64,000 nt of DNA from Rhizophagus irregularis (GCF_026210795.1 NC_089458.1:1690001-1754000), one strand, 5' to 3'; shown: positions 23,775-35,722, counted from the first letter of the stretch. Translations and numbers: made by a program. The notes: a model not told the origin generated them from the letters alone.

Positions 23775-26295
23775 ATTATGAAAATGAATTTTATTTATAA
23801 AATTCACAAAAAAAATAATGATATTTTGAGCGTGCCTTTTATAAAAAAAAATTGATAAATCTATAAATTTTACTTATTTACCGTTTATATTAAGCACAAT
23901 AGGATCAGTATACACAAAAGTCCGATGGAAGTTATTGAGTAGGCTAAAAATGGATCAATCAAACCCTTGTTTTAAAATCACGTGAAATAGATAATAGTAT
24001 TCGTAATCGGATGTTTATTTTTGATTTTATAGTAAGCATCTTGCATTTGTAGCTGAGAATGCAATAAGCAAAAAAGCAATGCTGCATATTAACAAAGGGT
24101 ATTGCAAGTCCAATATTATCATTAACAATTACAGAGAATGAACTTAAAATATTAAACACTGATGAAAAGTGCGTAAGTAATAATATTTTAAAAAATACAT
24201 GCTATAATAATGGGTATTAATAAGAGTAAGTAGTAGATTTTTTAAGACTTAACCCATCAAAAGCTTCAAATAATTTTTTCGGAATAAAAATTATTATACA
24301 TATGATTGATTACTTTTGTGCTGCCAAACTTTTGTAAATGGTTTCACAAAATGTGGAATGGCTATCTATTATTCCTACAATCAACTTATATTTCTCAGAA
24401 TAGAAAGGTTGTCAATTGGCAAAAAAAATATATATATGGATTAAATAACAAGTTTATAACTAAAAGATTTCAGATATATTACCCTTGATAAAAAGCATTG
24501 GGGTATATTTAGGTTATAGCTTGTACCAGAAATAAGTTTTGTAAACTAAATTTCAAAGAATATATGGAAATAAAACAGCTGATTCTATTGGACAATAGTG
24601 TTATAATTCAAATCATATCAATCCATCAATCTGATCAATCTGGCAGATCTGAAACATTCAAATGATTCGTTAGAAATTAGAACTCAGGCAGATGATGGAT
24701 AAAAAAGCAGATATATTCAAATGATCAATTAAAATCATAATTCAGGCCAAATTTTTAAATGTTAGTATATTTAGCTGGCAAAAATTTTTTTATGAAGTAG
24801 CTAAATATTTATCTAAGATCACGTAATATTATAATTTGGGCTGGAATTACAAATTACAAATTTAATAGATGATCTAAATGAAATTTGTAGTGAATCATCA
24901 AATCCATAATAGTTAATTCAAATCGATTAAATCAATCTAAATTAAACAGAATGGATTACAGATTTATCTGAATTGTAATACTATTGAATAAGTAGATGGA
25001 ATTTCATCCATATAATTTGCAAATGAGAAATCAATTGGTAAGTTCCAACATAAAGAACCTTATAACTGATAATGATTTATTAAAAATAAATTTGATATCC
25101 TTGCAAAAAGCAAACTATATCAGTCATCGGAAATGTCATTTCTTATATTAATCATTAATTAAAATAATTTTATGTAACTATAGTTGAATATTTTATCATA
25201 TAGCTAACACAGGTCAAAATCGAGGCTATCGGTTGCATATCGGGTACCAGATATATGTAGGATATGTATATGATATGTATACGATATGCAACAATTACAC
25301 ACATATCGAATTTTCGATATCTGTAATGTTTATGCAGAAGTTCGGTGATATATATTATAGATATCGTGCACATATTACACATATATCGGGTAGTATAATA
25401 TCGGGCACATATCTTATACATGTCGTATAAATATCATATAAAGATATTGGTCAGTATAATATCGGACACATGTTATATAGATATCGGGTAAATATAGGAT
25501 ACATATCGTACATTTATCTGACAATACGATAGATAATTTTTTCATATAATATTATAATTTAATCTGGGCAAAATTATAATTTCAGATTAATTTTTAATTT
25601 TAATTCGGGCTAAAGTAAAATTTTATTACACAAATTTTATTATTTTCAATTAAACTAAAAGTTTTATTGTTTTTTAATTAATAATAAAAAAGATTACAAA
25701 AAAATATATTATTCTATATAGCTATATAAATAATTAGATATCTGTTATCTACAAATAGCGCTTATTTTTATCTGTTTAATATTTAAAAGAAAGAAATAGT
25801 ATTTTAGTAATAAAGATATTAGTATGAATAATGTATTCGTAAAAGAAAAAGAATAGTATTAAAAAAATGTTAGTAAAAAATGGTTAGTAATAGAAAATGT
25901 TATTAGTATGTTTAGTAGTAAAATATATTAGTAAAAACAAACGTTAGTAGGTTAGAAAAAAAGAAAAGAAGTGTATAATATAAATAAAAATTAGTAAAAA
26001 ATATACCTTTGTATTTATTTCACCTCTTTTGAAGTTTGCTGTTTAAAGAGAAAATAGATCTTGTTAATTATTTTTCTTTAATAAATAAAAAAAATAAATA
26101 TTTAAATTACCTTGATGTGCGTTACTCACTATTCTTCTGAAGATATATGATTAGATCTTCTTTTCTTGAGTTTACTATATATAAACCAAATTAATTTTTG
26201 ATTAAATTTTTTTAAAAAGAATGCTTAGATTACGCTTGATATGTGTTGCTTTCAAATTCTTTTGATTTAGAGTTTTTTTCTTGAATTCGCAGATA
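23775..26295. other. Intergenic DNA with GATATC-rich and TTAGTA-rich tracts
   Basis: The first few hundred bases are upstream of the channel gene. No other gene is supported. From about 25215 to 25520, ATATCGGGTA / GATATGTATA phrases recur irregularly, making chance open frames on both strands. From about 25780 to 26000, TTAGTAAAAA-like units recur. Confidence 0.5.
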
Positions 26296-26560
26296 TAGGA
26301 TTACCATCTTGACGCGCAGTATCAAAAAATGTCCGCCTTCAGTGGAAGATACTTACAACCACCCTCGTCTCCCGATTAATGACCCTCTAAGTCGGAGGAG
26401 GCTAGCCTATCGGCATACGTACCCCTACAACTTCATCCCTAGGTAGTCAAAAATCTCGGGTGGTTCCAGACGCGCGTACTACATGATTAGTCTTTGGACA
26501 TGTTGGGATTTGATAAGTGAGAGAAAAAATAACTCCAGCGCCAGCGTTTTGTAAAGAATA
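26296..26560. other. GC-rich non-coding island of unknown origin
   Basis: Within DNA that is otherwise very AT-rich, this ~260-bp block is markedly GC-richer, with phrases such as GACGCGCAGTATC, CCCTCGTCTCCCG and CCAGACGCGCGTACTAC. I see no long reading frame, no A-box/B-box pair and no rRNA motif that I recognise. It could be part of a retroelement end or an ncRNA-derived repeat. Confidence 0.4.
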
Positions 26561-26778
26561 ATAAAATAATATTTTTAAGTTAGTTCTTTCTTTATTAAAT
26601 TTTTGAAAAAGTTTTGTTTCTTAAAATCGTAAAAAAATGCTGGTTGCTACAACTGACGGACAACGACAAATTGTCAGGCTCTTCTTGACAGTAATTGGAA
26701 GGCAGAAAATGTCATAAAATATCCAGCCCTATTTTATAACATTTTCCTCCAGCTAAAGCAAATATTACAAAAGAAATT

Positions 26779-26921
26779 GCAAATATATTTAACAAGCAAT
26801 AGATACATGGCAGTTGAAAAATATATTCACACTTCATATTGTAATACCACAGTCTAACAAAGAAAGCAAATATATTTAACAAGCAATAGATACATGGCAG
26901 TTGAAAAATATATTCACACTT
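26779..26921. repeat. 56-bp direct duplication
   Basis: The 56 bases at 26779-26834 (starting GCAAATATATTTAACAAGC) recur at 26866-26921 with no difference I can see, at a spacing of 87 bp. The near-perfect identity indicates a recent local duplication. Confidence 0.85.
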
Positions 26922-27794
26922 TCTCTCAAAGAAAACTCAAACCACTATTGTAAAGAAAAATATGAAAAATACGCGTATATCCTATTTTCATACCTTGCTT
27001 AACAGTTCCACTATTTATTTAAAAGAGACTTTTCTCTTTTTTGTATGCGTAGAGGGGTACATTTTTTCCTTTTTTTATTCTTTTCTTTTGTATATGGTAG
27101 ATGAGTACGTCTTACTATATTAAATATATAAACTAAAGTGCCAAAGTATTGTTAATATTGTAAAAGATAAGTAAAGTATACTTGGATAAAAGAGAAAAGA
27201 AGAGACGAACCGTAAAGTGTTAATAAAAGATAAGTAAGAAGAGAAAAGTGTATTTTTGAAAATAAACAAAAAAAATCGTGCATTAATTTTAGATATCACA
27301 TGTATGTAATCAAAGCGATTTTAATTGGTTATTAATATACATGCATAAATGTCATGTGATTTTAGTGACCTATACAAAAGATAAAAATTATTTTACAAAA
27401 AATATGTTTCCAACCTTCCAACCAGTGTATAAAATCTGGAAAAAAAAATGTGCTCACGTGCACATAAGAATAATTTTTTTTTTTGTGCACGTCACGAACT
27501 CAATTTTTAAAAATTTTTGTACACAAAAATGTGCACTATATTAATTTATAATATAAAACGTCCTAACTTTTAAATCCTAAATTCCTAATTATATTATAGA
27601 TTTTATTTATAAAATATAATTAATTACACTAAAATGTTCCAAAAAAATGAAAAATAAATCACTATAATTATTAAATTGCCCGATCTTTAAGCCCAATGAT
27701 TGTAAGCTGCTAAATAATTGAAATTTTCAAAATTTTGAGGGCCATTTAAAGAAACATGTAAATGCATATTAAGAGTATCAATATGCACTCTGTT
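26922..27794. other. AT-rich intergenic DNA
   Basis: No gene is supported. A GTGCAC-rich stretch at about 27450-27540 is partly copied at 30105-30160 (see findings). The open frame at 27341-27544 has only background composition. Confidence 0.45.
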
Positions 27795-30029
27795 TCAAAT
27801 GTCAGTTTGTTTTGATTAAATTTTGCCTAGAAAATACGCTCCACCTAGCAGTGTTAGAAAAAGGTATAATTAATGACAAATCAATAAGAATAATAAGATT
27901 AGGGAATTGGTTTCGGAAATGAGTAGTATTAAAGATCTTATACCAACATTCAGTAAATTTACATCCTTTGGCAAATCTATATGACGCAATTAGATTTTTA
28001 GCCAAATCCCATTCTTTCTTAACTTCTTCGTCATCAATTAATGAATGCTCATCATTATTAATTCTTTTTTTCTTTCCATAAAAATGTATAAGATCCGAAA
28101 GCTCTTCTTCACAGTTTTGTAAAGCATTTTTATGCATTTTTATCAAGCGGCACTTCATGAGGATCAAAAATTCGTAAAGAATAATATAAATTTTCATTAG
28201 GAAATCTTTTTCACAAATTTGTAATAACTTTTTCAGCATAATGTTTAATAAAATCTAATTAACAAACATAATTGAGCAAAAATTTATTAGTAATTAATTT
28301 AATAAATAAGTTAAAAATAAACTAGCCTGGCAAATCTTCAGGGTGTAATTCTAACTCATCTATTAACTTTCGCAAATGGGTACCATACTTCAGTAAGAGC
28401 ATCTGCAGATCCAATAAAATTTGCGGTTATAGATTCATATGCCATTTCGAGTTGTGATCATAAAGAAATATAATCAAATTGAAAAACCAATATAATTTTT
28501 TTTAAAATAAAAAAAAATATCAGCAAAAAATTTTGTAATAATAAGAAATTCGGTATCCACATTGCGTTAAATAAGAATTTAGCCGTATTAGATGAATTAA
28601 CATCACGTTGTAATGCTTTTTGAATGGGTTCAATTATTTGGTGAAAATTGTTAATTACATTAGACCATCGATAGCCATCGCGTATCACATACATTAAGAA
28701 TTGTTAAATCAGAAACTTCCATATCTTCTTTGATTTTTTTTAATTCATACATTTGCTTATATGAATTAGAAAAATAAGAATAAATTCCTTTAATTATAGT
28801 TTTATAATGTGCGAAATATGGTGTTTCATTTGCAGCTTCTTCTGAAGTCTAAGTGTAAGCGATGTGCAACACAATGTGTTGATGTAATAAAATTATTAAG
28901 TTTTTTTAGTTGAGTTGCAACACCATTACGAATGCCTAAGTAAAATGATAAAATATATATATATATATATATTATTAAATTATATATTTTCGATTAATTA
29001 ATTATTATTTAATAATTACCTGTCACGTTGCAGCGTCACTACCAAAATGTCTTAATTTCGTTATATCCAGTTCTTTTGAGCTTATAAAAAGGTTTATTAC
29101 ATTCATAATTCTATCAGCCGACGCATCTGTTATTGCATAACAATCCAAGAAAATGAAAATAGGTCCACCATTTACTAAATGTTTCGAAACTAATGCAATA
29201 GTTTTTTCAGATATAACATTTGTATTGCTTTCATCAATAAGTAAACTCTAACATGGTGATTCTTTAACCTCAGCAACAACGCTTTCTTCAACAATAGTAA
29301 ATATAGAAAAAAGTAATTCTTTTTCTAACTGCATTTTTATAAAGTGCATAATTATTAGTCAAGATTTGACGAAGTTGTAATTTCAGAATGATTTTAAGTT
29401 AAGAGTGGATGAAGATTTTGGATAAAATTTTCATCCCCAGTTTGATATTGATAATTAATTTGATATGTAATTAAATCGCGAAGAGTCCATGAAATTATTT
29501 AGTGCTATATTACGTTATGTTAAATAATATACATTACGCATACAACAAATAATTAATGCTTGATTATGGTTCATTTGTTGCATAAAGCCTTCTTTAATTG
29601 TCAACTGATCTGAATTTTTTGCATTAATTGCTTTTATATGCCTTTCAATACAATCTTCCTTTAACCACTCCAAACCAGTAGTTGTCCACACACTAGAACT
29701 ATTTGCATTTTTGCATATTTTACAAAACATAACTTCTTTTCCATTTCTTTTTTCGCAATATAACCATGGATATTTGAAAGGCCAAGATGGATTCTATTTG
29801 GAAGGTTATTTTTCTTTTTAAACGTGAATATTTATTTTTTTATTTTTATTTTTCGCTTAAATAATCTCATTTAATTATCCTTGCACTATTAATTTCATTA
29901 TCTTCAACATCACTAATTTGAATAACCTCTGTATTTTTATCATTTCGACTTCTTTTTTTTGTTGGTTTGTCAGTTAATTTTTTTCTCTTGAGGAGTATAA
30001 TTATTTAGATATTTTGTGATATCTTCCAT
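27795..30029 (-). pseudogene. hAT-superfamily transposase (ZNF862/DUF4371-like), broken
   Basis: A possible ATG is at 30029 (MEDITKYLNNYTP). A zinc-finger-like segment MFCKICKNANSSSVW..WLKEDCIERH lies at 29730-29640. A catalytic-domain segment with SLLIDES, then DITKLRHFGSDAA, lies near 29250-29030. DGYRWSNVINNF is near 28690, and the C-terminal hAT dimerisation segment FPNLIILIDLSLIIPFSNTA, then FSRQNLIKT, is at about 27885-27805. The order and spacing match ZNF862/KIAA1586-type hAT relatives. Many stops and frame changes separate the blocks; some gaps may be introns. It is dead as a transposase. Confidence 0.8.
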
Positions 30030-30700
30030 TCTTATTACGCTTAAAAAAAAAGAAAAATTAGATTATCATATCGTTTATCTAATACGAATATATATACGAT
30101 GCATATCAAATTTTTTTGTGCACGGAATAAAATTTTTTGTGCACGAAAATGTGCACTATTATTTATGCAACATGGATAAACCACGTGTGAAAAAAAATTG
30201 GTGTATGGCGGTATCGCAGATGATCGTAGTGAAAGGGACCAATAAATTAATTAGCACCAACGAAAACAATTTTTAAGAGCATTGGATATCATTTAAGGAT
30301 GCTTATAGAAAAGGCTTTAATTTTTAGCGGCGCTGAAAATTTTGATGATAGTCGTGTATCAATTATTAAGTATTATTTGATTCTTGCATCGAAATCATTA
30401 AGTTTAGCATTATTTGAAGACTTTTTTATTTAATATAATAATTACAAACATCTTTATTATTTTATGTATTTATTATAGCTTTGAAGGATATCGGAATGTG
30501 AATTATTATTCCGTGAATGAAAATAAAAAACTCATTCATCGTTGTCGATTAAAAAGGAAAGAAATTAATAAATTTTGTATTTACGACTAAAAAAGAAAAA
30601 AAAATTAATAAATTTTATGCTTACCGATTTCGATCTTACTGTATTTAGAGTATTCGTATTTTGAGTATTAAATTCACGTGCTATAAAATAATTAAGAAAA

Positions 30701-30900
30701 NNNNNNNNNNNNNNNNNNNNNNNNNNNNNNNNNNNNNNNNNNNNNNNNNNNNNNNNNNNNNNNNNNNNNNNNNNNNNNNNNNNNNNNNNNNNNNNNNNNN
30801 NNNNNNNNNNNNNNNNNNNNNNNNNNNNNNNNNNNNNNNNNNNNNNNNNNNNNNNNNNNNNNNNNNNNNNNNNNNNNNNNNNNNNNNNNNNNNNNNNNNN
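30701..30900. other. Assembly gap (200 N)
   Basis: Exactly 200 undetermined bases. A round 200 suggests a placeholder scaffold gap rather than a measured length. It truncates the 3' part of the transposase relic on its right. Confidence 0.98.
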
Positions 30901-31123
30901 GATTTATTTATTGACTTTGATATTTCTGCATACATTATAACACTTGAAATGTTTCAGCATTTTGTAAAATCATAATCAGCGACAGCAAATGTTATTTTTT
31001 AGCAACAATTACAGATTTTTCTCATTTTACAGCAGCTATAGGATGATTTGGTTCACCAACTTTACAACAATGTTTATCATTCAAGAAAATTAAGTTTGAA
31101 TATTCTTTATATTTAACTGCCAT

Positions 31124-31605
31124 CAAGATCCTGCTTACTTATTATAAGATAGGTTACCTCCAAATCTAAGGTAAAAATCATATATAAAATTCTTTGCAGA
31201 TTCTAAGGTTGCTTGTCTAAACCTCTTCAAAATCCTACGATTAGTTTCGTCAAAATTTTACTATAGATTTATTATAGTTTCGGCAGAGTTTCAGCAGTTT
31301 CGGCATTTATAATAAGTTTCGGCAGTTTCGCCTTTCTCCAAAGTTTCGCTAGTTTTTTAATATAACTTTAATATAGTTTTGGCAGAATTTCGCTTTTTGG
31401 TGAAACGCCATCTTGCCTAAACCCCTAGATTTCGGCAAGCAACCTTAGCAGATCCTACTATAAAAGGAAATTTTATGTTACATTGTTATGATTTTTTTCT
31501 TTTTTAGCTAATTAACCAATAGAATTTAAGAAAAAAGTAAGATAAAAACTATTAGTAAAGGGCCAATTTTCTACGGTGACCTTTATTATAAGTAAGCAGG
31601 GTTCT
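31124..31605. mobile_element. 482-bp MITE inserted in the transposase relic
   Basis: The left end is CAAGATCCTGCTTACTTATT. The right end, read inward, is AGAACCCTGCTTACTTATAA. The inverted repeat continues to GGTTACC / GGTCACC, about 31-35 bp. It is flanked by a 7-base direct repeat CTGCCAT (31117-31123 and 31606-31612). Removing it rejoins the interrupted transposase reading. A second element sits inside it at 31206-31445. Confidence 0.85.
31206..31445. mobile_element. 240-bp AGGTTGCTTG MITE, TA-flanked, nested
   Basis: The ends are AGGTTGCTTGTCTAAACC and TTTCGGCAAGCAACCT, with TA at 31204-31205 and 31446-31447. It is nearly identical over its length to the copy at 33432-33672. It is non-coding. 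TA duplication suggests mobilisation by a Tc1/mariner-class transposase. Confidence 0.92.
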
Positions 31606-32520
31606 CTGCCATTTCTTTTTCATATTAGAATAATGCTGACGCATAATGAAAATTAGGATGATCAATACATAATTGACGAGTTTGAACCATATATTTAATA
31701 CCTAATTTTTCAGTATAATATTCTGATACCTTTATAGCTTCATTGTTAGGAGAAAATCGCATTTTCAACTATTATTTTGACGGAATTAAGGTATTAGGTG
31801 GACAAATTTTTTCAACTTAAGCAATTAAATCTCATACTGTATAGCATGTGCTAAATGTACAACTGTACCATGTCATTTATCATTAACTGCTGCATATTCT
31901 TTAAGATATTGTTTAATGTACTTCCAAAATTCAGAAAATTGTTCAGGTCTACTTTTATTAACATTATGTAAATCAACTACTATTTTATCATCACCATTAA
32001 TAAGTAGCTGTTTTGTATATAATATAACTTGCTTTTCTGTCATATTACCAGTTGTACTAGAATCACCAGTTAACTCTTGATATATTAAAGGTACAGATTT
32101 GGTGATTTTTTGTTGGCATACCTAATATTAAATCAGCTTTATTTTTGAATTGTATACGCATAAATCGAGTGTAGTAAATTGGCATGTCACTCTTTAAATG
32201 ATTATAAATCACATAAGATTTATTTGTTATTTTTTCATTACTTAGATTATTTTCATCAACACGTCACAGAAAACATGCATAAAATGCATTATTGCCAGAT
32301 GAATAACAAAAAATCCCAAATTTGCAGTAAATATTATCAGGTATATTCTGAATAAATCCATATTTTTTGCTAAATAATAAATAAATTATTAATACCAAAT
32401 ATTAATATTTTATTTAATTTTTAAATTAATAGTGTTCTTTATTAACTTACCTTGATTTTAAAAGCATAAATAGTTCAGTATTTAATGTTTTCCAGTAAGG
32501 CAATGCAGATACACTAGTCG

Positions 32521-33431
32521 AAATAAGAAAAATCGGCAATCAACCATGCCGGCCAAATTTCGGTAATGCAGGCCGAAGTTTCGATAAAGTTCTGGCCTGC
32601 ATTAAAAACTGGGTGAAAATCGACCAAAATTAGGTTTGCCGATTTATCACCTATTTCTGGTCTTAAGAACCGTTTAAAATTCACCAATCACCTAATTGTT
32701 AAAAAAAAATTGCGGAACACTGGTAATTATTAAAAATCGGCCATTATATCGGAAAATTTTTTTAAGGGATAAATATCGACATCATACCAAATATAAAATT
32801 ATGTATTACGTGTATCAGCTGTATCACACGTCAGTCGCATCACGTATTCATGTATTTTAACTTTTTTAAACTTTTTTTTAATGAAACTTCCCTTTTCTCT
32901 TTCGTTTTTCCCTTTTTTCATTTTTTCGTTCTTCCCCTTTCTCTCCCTCTCTTTCGTTTCCCTCTTTCCCTCTCTCTTTCGTTTCCTCCTCTTTTTAAAT
33001 CTTCCCTTCACCTAAATTAAATGTTTTCTAGAAGTGAAAAAACTATAAATTTATCTTTTAGGTTACGTTTTCGTTTCAGCGGATCTCTTGTGAAAATGTA
33101 ATTCATTTCGGTAGTTTCGACGCTTGGAAATTCGGGTTTCTTTTTGGACAGCCAAAAACAATGTTGAAATTCAGTTTTCTCTGAATATTTCTTTGACGAA
33201 ACGTATATTAACGTTTCGTTTTCTATCTTTTTTTCAGACGATTTCTCAAAAAATTCTCTTTTAACGGAATCTCACACTTTTGTTTTTAACAAAAATTCAT
33301 GATAATCTTTATTAATAAAATTTTCAGGCAAAACTTACTTAATGGCTAATGAATAAAAAAATTCGCATAATGAAAGATTTCCAATAATAGAATGTATTTG
33401 CCATTTAAGTAATTCTTTTCTATCACTTATA
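32521..33431. other. Unassigned, with GGCCGAA-rich repeat relic and a pyrimidine tract
   Basis: Positions 32520-32760 contain repeated CGGCCAAATTTCGG / GGCCGAAGTTTCG phrases like the interior of the MITE at 17218. Positions 32885-33000 form a long CTTTC/CCCTT pyrimidine tract that gives a false Lys/Arg/Glu-rich open frame on the minus strand. No gene is seen. Confidence 0.5.
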
Positions 33432-33672
33432 AGGTTGCTTGTCTAAACCTCCTCAAAATCCTACGATTAGTTTTGTCAAAATTTTACTATAGATTTATTA
33501 TAGTTTCGGCAGAGTTTTGGCAGTTTCGGCATTTATAATAAGTTTTGGCAGTTTCACCTTTCTCCAAAGTTTCGCCAGTTTTTTAATATAACTTTAATAT
33601 ATTTTCGGCAGAATTTCGCTTTTCAGCAAAACGCCATCTTGCTTAAACCCAGTTTCTTCAAGCAAGCAACCT
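33432..33672. mobile_element. 241-bp AGGTTGCTTG MITE, TA-flanked
   Basis: The ends are AGGTTGCTTGTCTAAACC and CAAGCAAGCAACCT, with TA at 33430-33431 and 33673-33674. It is the closest relative of 31206-31445 and lies in the same orientation. It serves as the full-length reference for the interrupted copy at 34255-35542. Confidence 0.92.
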
Positions 33673-34254
33673 TAATCACTTAATATAATCATTATACTTA
33701 CAGAAGGCATTTTTTGAAATATATAAAGAAAAAACTATAAATTTTTATTAAAAAAACCTTTTATTTAATAAAAAGAACTATAAAATTTTTGTTAAAAAAA
33801 AAAGAACATTGAAAAAAAAATTTTAAGTTCACATTTTGTCTAATCGTAGTTTAAGGGGCAAAAAAAAAATTATAAATTTTTTGCCTAGATCGCTGGGTGG
33901 AAAAAAAATTTATCAAAAGTAATATAAATTTTTCATCCAGGTCACTGGATGGAAAAAAATTTTATTTTTTTAATTGGCCAATCAACATTTAAAAATTTGC
34001 TAAATTTTTTTTTAAAATAATTTTTTTTACTGGACGGCCGGGTGAGATTTGAGAATTATTTTTCATGAGAAATGAAAAATTTTATTTACTTAGCCTAATA
34101 TAAGATCCTGGATATTACATATACAACTCAGTGACAACTTTTTTGCAGATTGACCTAAATTTCACAAAAAAAAAATCAGTTTTTTGCAATTATCTTGACA
34201 TCCAGTAGTCCAATTTGTACAAATTTTTTTTGTTTTGTAGCTCTCATCAAGCTA
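33673..34254. other. A/T homopolymer-rich spacer
   Basis: Runs of A and T of 8-10 bases dominate. The phrase CACTGGATGG / CGCTGGGTGG near 33890-33960 occurs twice, a small local duplication. No gene is seen. Confidence 0.5.
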
Positions 34255-34408
34255 AGGTTGCTGGAGAAACTAGGGGGTTTTGGCAAGTTGGCGAAATGCC
34301 AAAATAGTGAAACTTTGCTGAAACTATATGAAAGTCTTATTAAAAAGTTGGCAAAACTCTAAAGAAAAGCGATTCCTGATGAAACTTATTATAAATGCCA
34401 AAACTGCC

Positions 34409-35447
34409 AGGATCCAAATAATACTAATATAACTCACAAATAATCGGCATGCATTTACTATTAATTCTACGCAACTTTTTTTTATAGTAACGCTACGCAA
34501 ATCCAAATCTTAGTTCAAAAAAATTTTTTATTACTAATATAATTCGTTTTACATTTTTTCTATTAAAATATTAATAAAATCATGCAAAAATCACCATTTT
34601 ATATTAAAATAGTGTGTTTCACACTTTTTTCTATTAAAATATTAATAAAATGGTGCGAAAATCACCATTTATTTATTAAAAATGGTGTATTTCGCACTTT
34701 TTCTATTAAAATATTAATAAAATCATGCAAAAATCACTATTTATTTGTTAAAAATGGTGTGTTTCCCACTTTTTCTATTAAAATATTAATAAAATCATGC
34801 AAAACCCTCCATTTATTTGTTAAAATAGTGCAGTTCACACTTTTTTATATTAAAATATTAATAAAATGGTGTGAAACTCTCTATTTATTTGTTAAAATGG
34901 TGTGTTTCGCACTTTTTTATATTAAAATATTAATAAAATGGTGCAAAACTTTCCATTTATTTGTTAAAATGTTGCGCTTCACACTTTTCCTATTAAAATA
35001 TTAATAAAATGCACTTTTTTATATTAAAATATTAATTAAATGATGTAAAATTCACCAATTATTTATTAAAATTGTGTATTTCGCACTTTTTTCTATTAAA
35101 ATGTTAATAAAATGGTGCAAAATTCACCATTTTTTGTTAAAGTAGTATTTTTTTCTATTAAAAAATATTAAAATAATGTGAAATGCATTACTTTTATTAC
35201 TATATATACAGTATAATTAATTACCAAAATCCGTAATATTGCAAATTTCAGAAATATATTATAAACCTATCCTTAATGGTATTGCACAACTTAATTTTTA
35301 TTATCAATATTATACGCAAATGTAATATGTGAGTTATCCCAAAATTAACCAATTTACGCAAACTCAATTTATGAGTTTAAACAAGTAATTTCAAATAAAC
35401 TCTACGTAAACCCATTTGTAAGTTATATCAGTATTATTCAGGGTCCT
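34409..35447. mobile_element. hAT-like non-autonomous element, 1039 bp, carrying a minisatellite
   Basis: The left end is AGGATCCAAATAATACTAAT. The right end, read inward, is AGGACCCTGAATAATACTGA; the match continues to about 33 bp. It is flanked by an 8-bp direct repeat AAACTGCC (34401-34408 and 35448-35455), typical of hAT elements. It has no transposase. The interior is mostly a ~72-bp tandem repeat. Related right ends lie near 4469 and about 35690. Confidence 0.85.
34545..35180. repeat. ~71-72-bp minisatellite, about eight or nine units
   Basis: Units begin CTATTAAAATATTAATAAAA at about 34560, 34631, 34703, 34775, 34846, 34918 and onwards. They continue with ATGGTGCAAAAATCACC and a GTGTGTTTCGCAC segment. 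Because most units are close to a multiple of three, a 140-codon frame stays open across them (34582-35004); I regard that as an artefact. Confidence 0.9.
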
Positions 35448-35722
35448 AAACTGCCAAAATCTTGCCAAAACTATAATAAAACTATAGTAAAATCTTGGAG
35501 AAACTAATCGTAAAATTTTGGAGAGGTTTAGGCAGGCAACCTTACATTAAACTTTATAAAATAAAAAAAATCTGCATAAATCGGATCATTGGATACTGAG
35601 ATAATCGCAAAAAACGAAAAATAAAAAAAGAGCAAATTGGGTCTTTTTTGGCAAAAAGTCAGTTGTGAGTTCTATAAGAGATATCTGGGATTCTCCTAAT
35701 ATTGTTCATTTTGTAAAATTTT

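Larger units (their letters stand above)
30901..32520 (-). pseudogene. Unclassified transposase-like relic interrupted by nested MITEs
   Basis: Minus-strand pieces read in order: NLSNEKITNKSYVIYNHLK..IQFKNKADLILGMP (about 32250-32115); LIYQELTGDSSTTGNMTEKQ, then NKSRPEQFSEFWKYIKQYL (about 32090-31905); SPNNEAIKVSEYY, then VQTRQLCIDHPNFHYASALF (about 31770-31630); and, after the insertion, AVKYKEYSNLIFLNDKHCC, then VGEPNHPIAAV (about 31125-31030), running into the gap. Stops interrupt most blocks. The Asn-Asp-Lys-His and Gly-Glu-Pro-Asn motifs look like a DDE-type catalytic region of a repeat protein I associate with glomeromycete genomes, but I cannot name the superfamily. Confidence 0.55.
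34255..35542. mobile_element. AGGTTGC MITE (inverse copy) split by a 1039-bp insertion
   Basis: The left end is AGGTTGCTGGAGAAAC; the right end is TTAGGCAGGCAACCT. TA flanks both sides (34253-34254, 35543-35544). Positions 34255-34408 and 35456-35542 together make 241 bp, the same length as the intact copy at 33432-33672, and align to its reverse complement. The intervening DNA is a younger element with its own target duplication. Confidence 0.9.

Noticed and set aside
25170-25430. Overlapping frames on both strands rich in Tyr, Ile and His
   Set aside because: Generated by the GATATC/ATATCG repeat tract; both strands are open for the same reason.
30661-30975. Apparent frames spanning the gap on both strands
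   Set aside because: Most of their length is undetermined bases.
32799-33011. Lys/Arg/Glu-rich minus-strand frame
   Set aside because: Produced by a simple pyrimidine tract (CTTTC/CCCTT) on the plus strand.
34582-35004. 140-codon open frame with a repeating FSIKILIKW pattern
   Set aside because: Open only because the ~72-bp minisatellite is close to a multiple of three; no domain, and it sits in a non-autonomous element.
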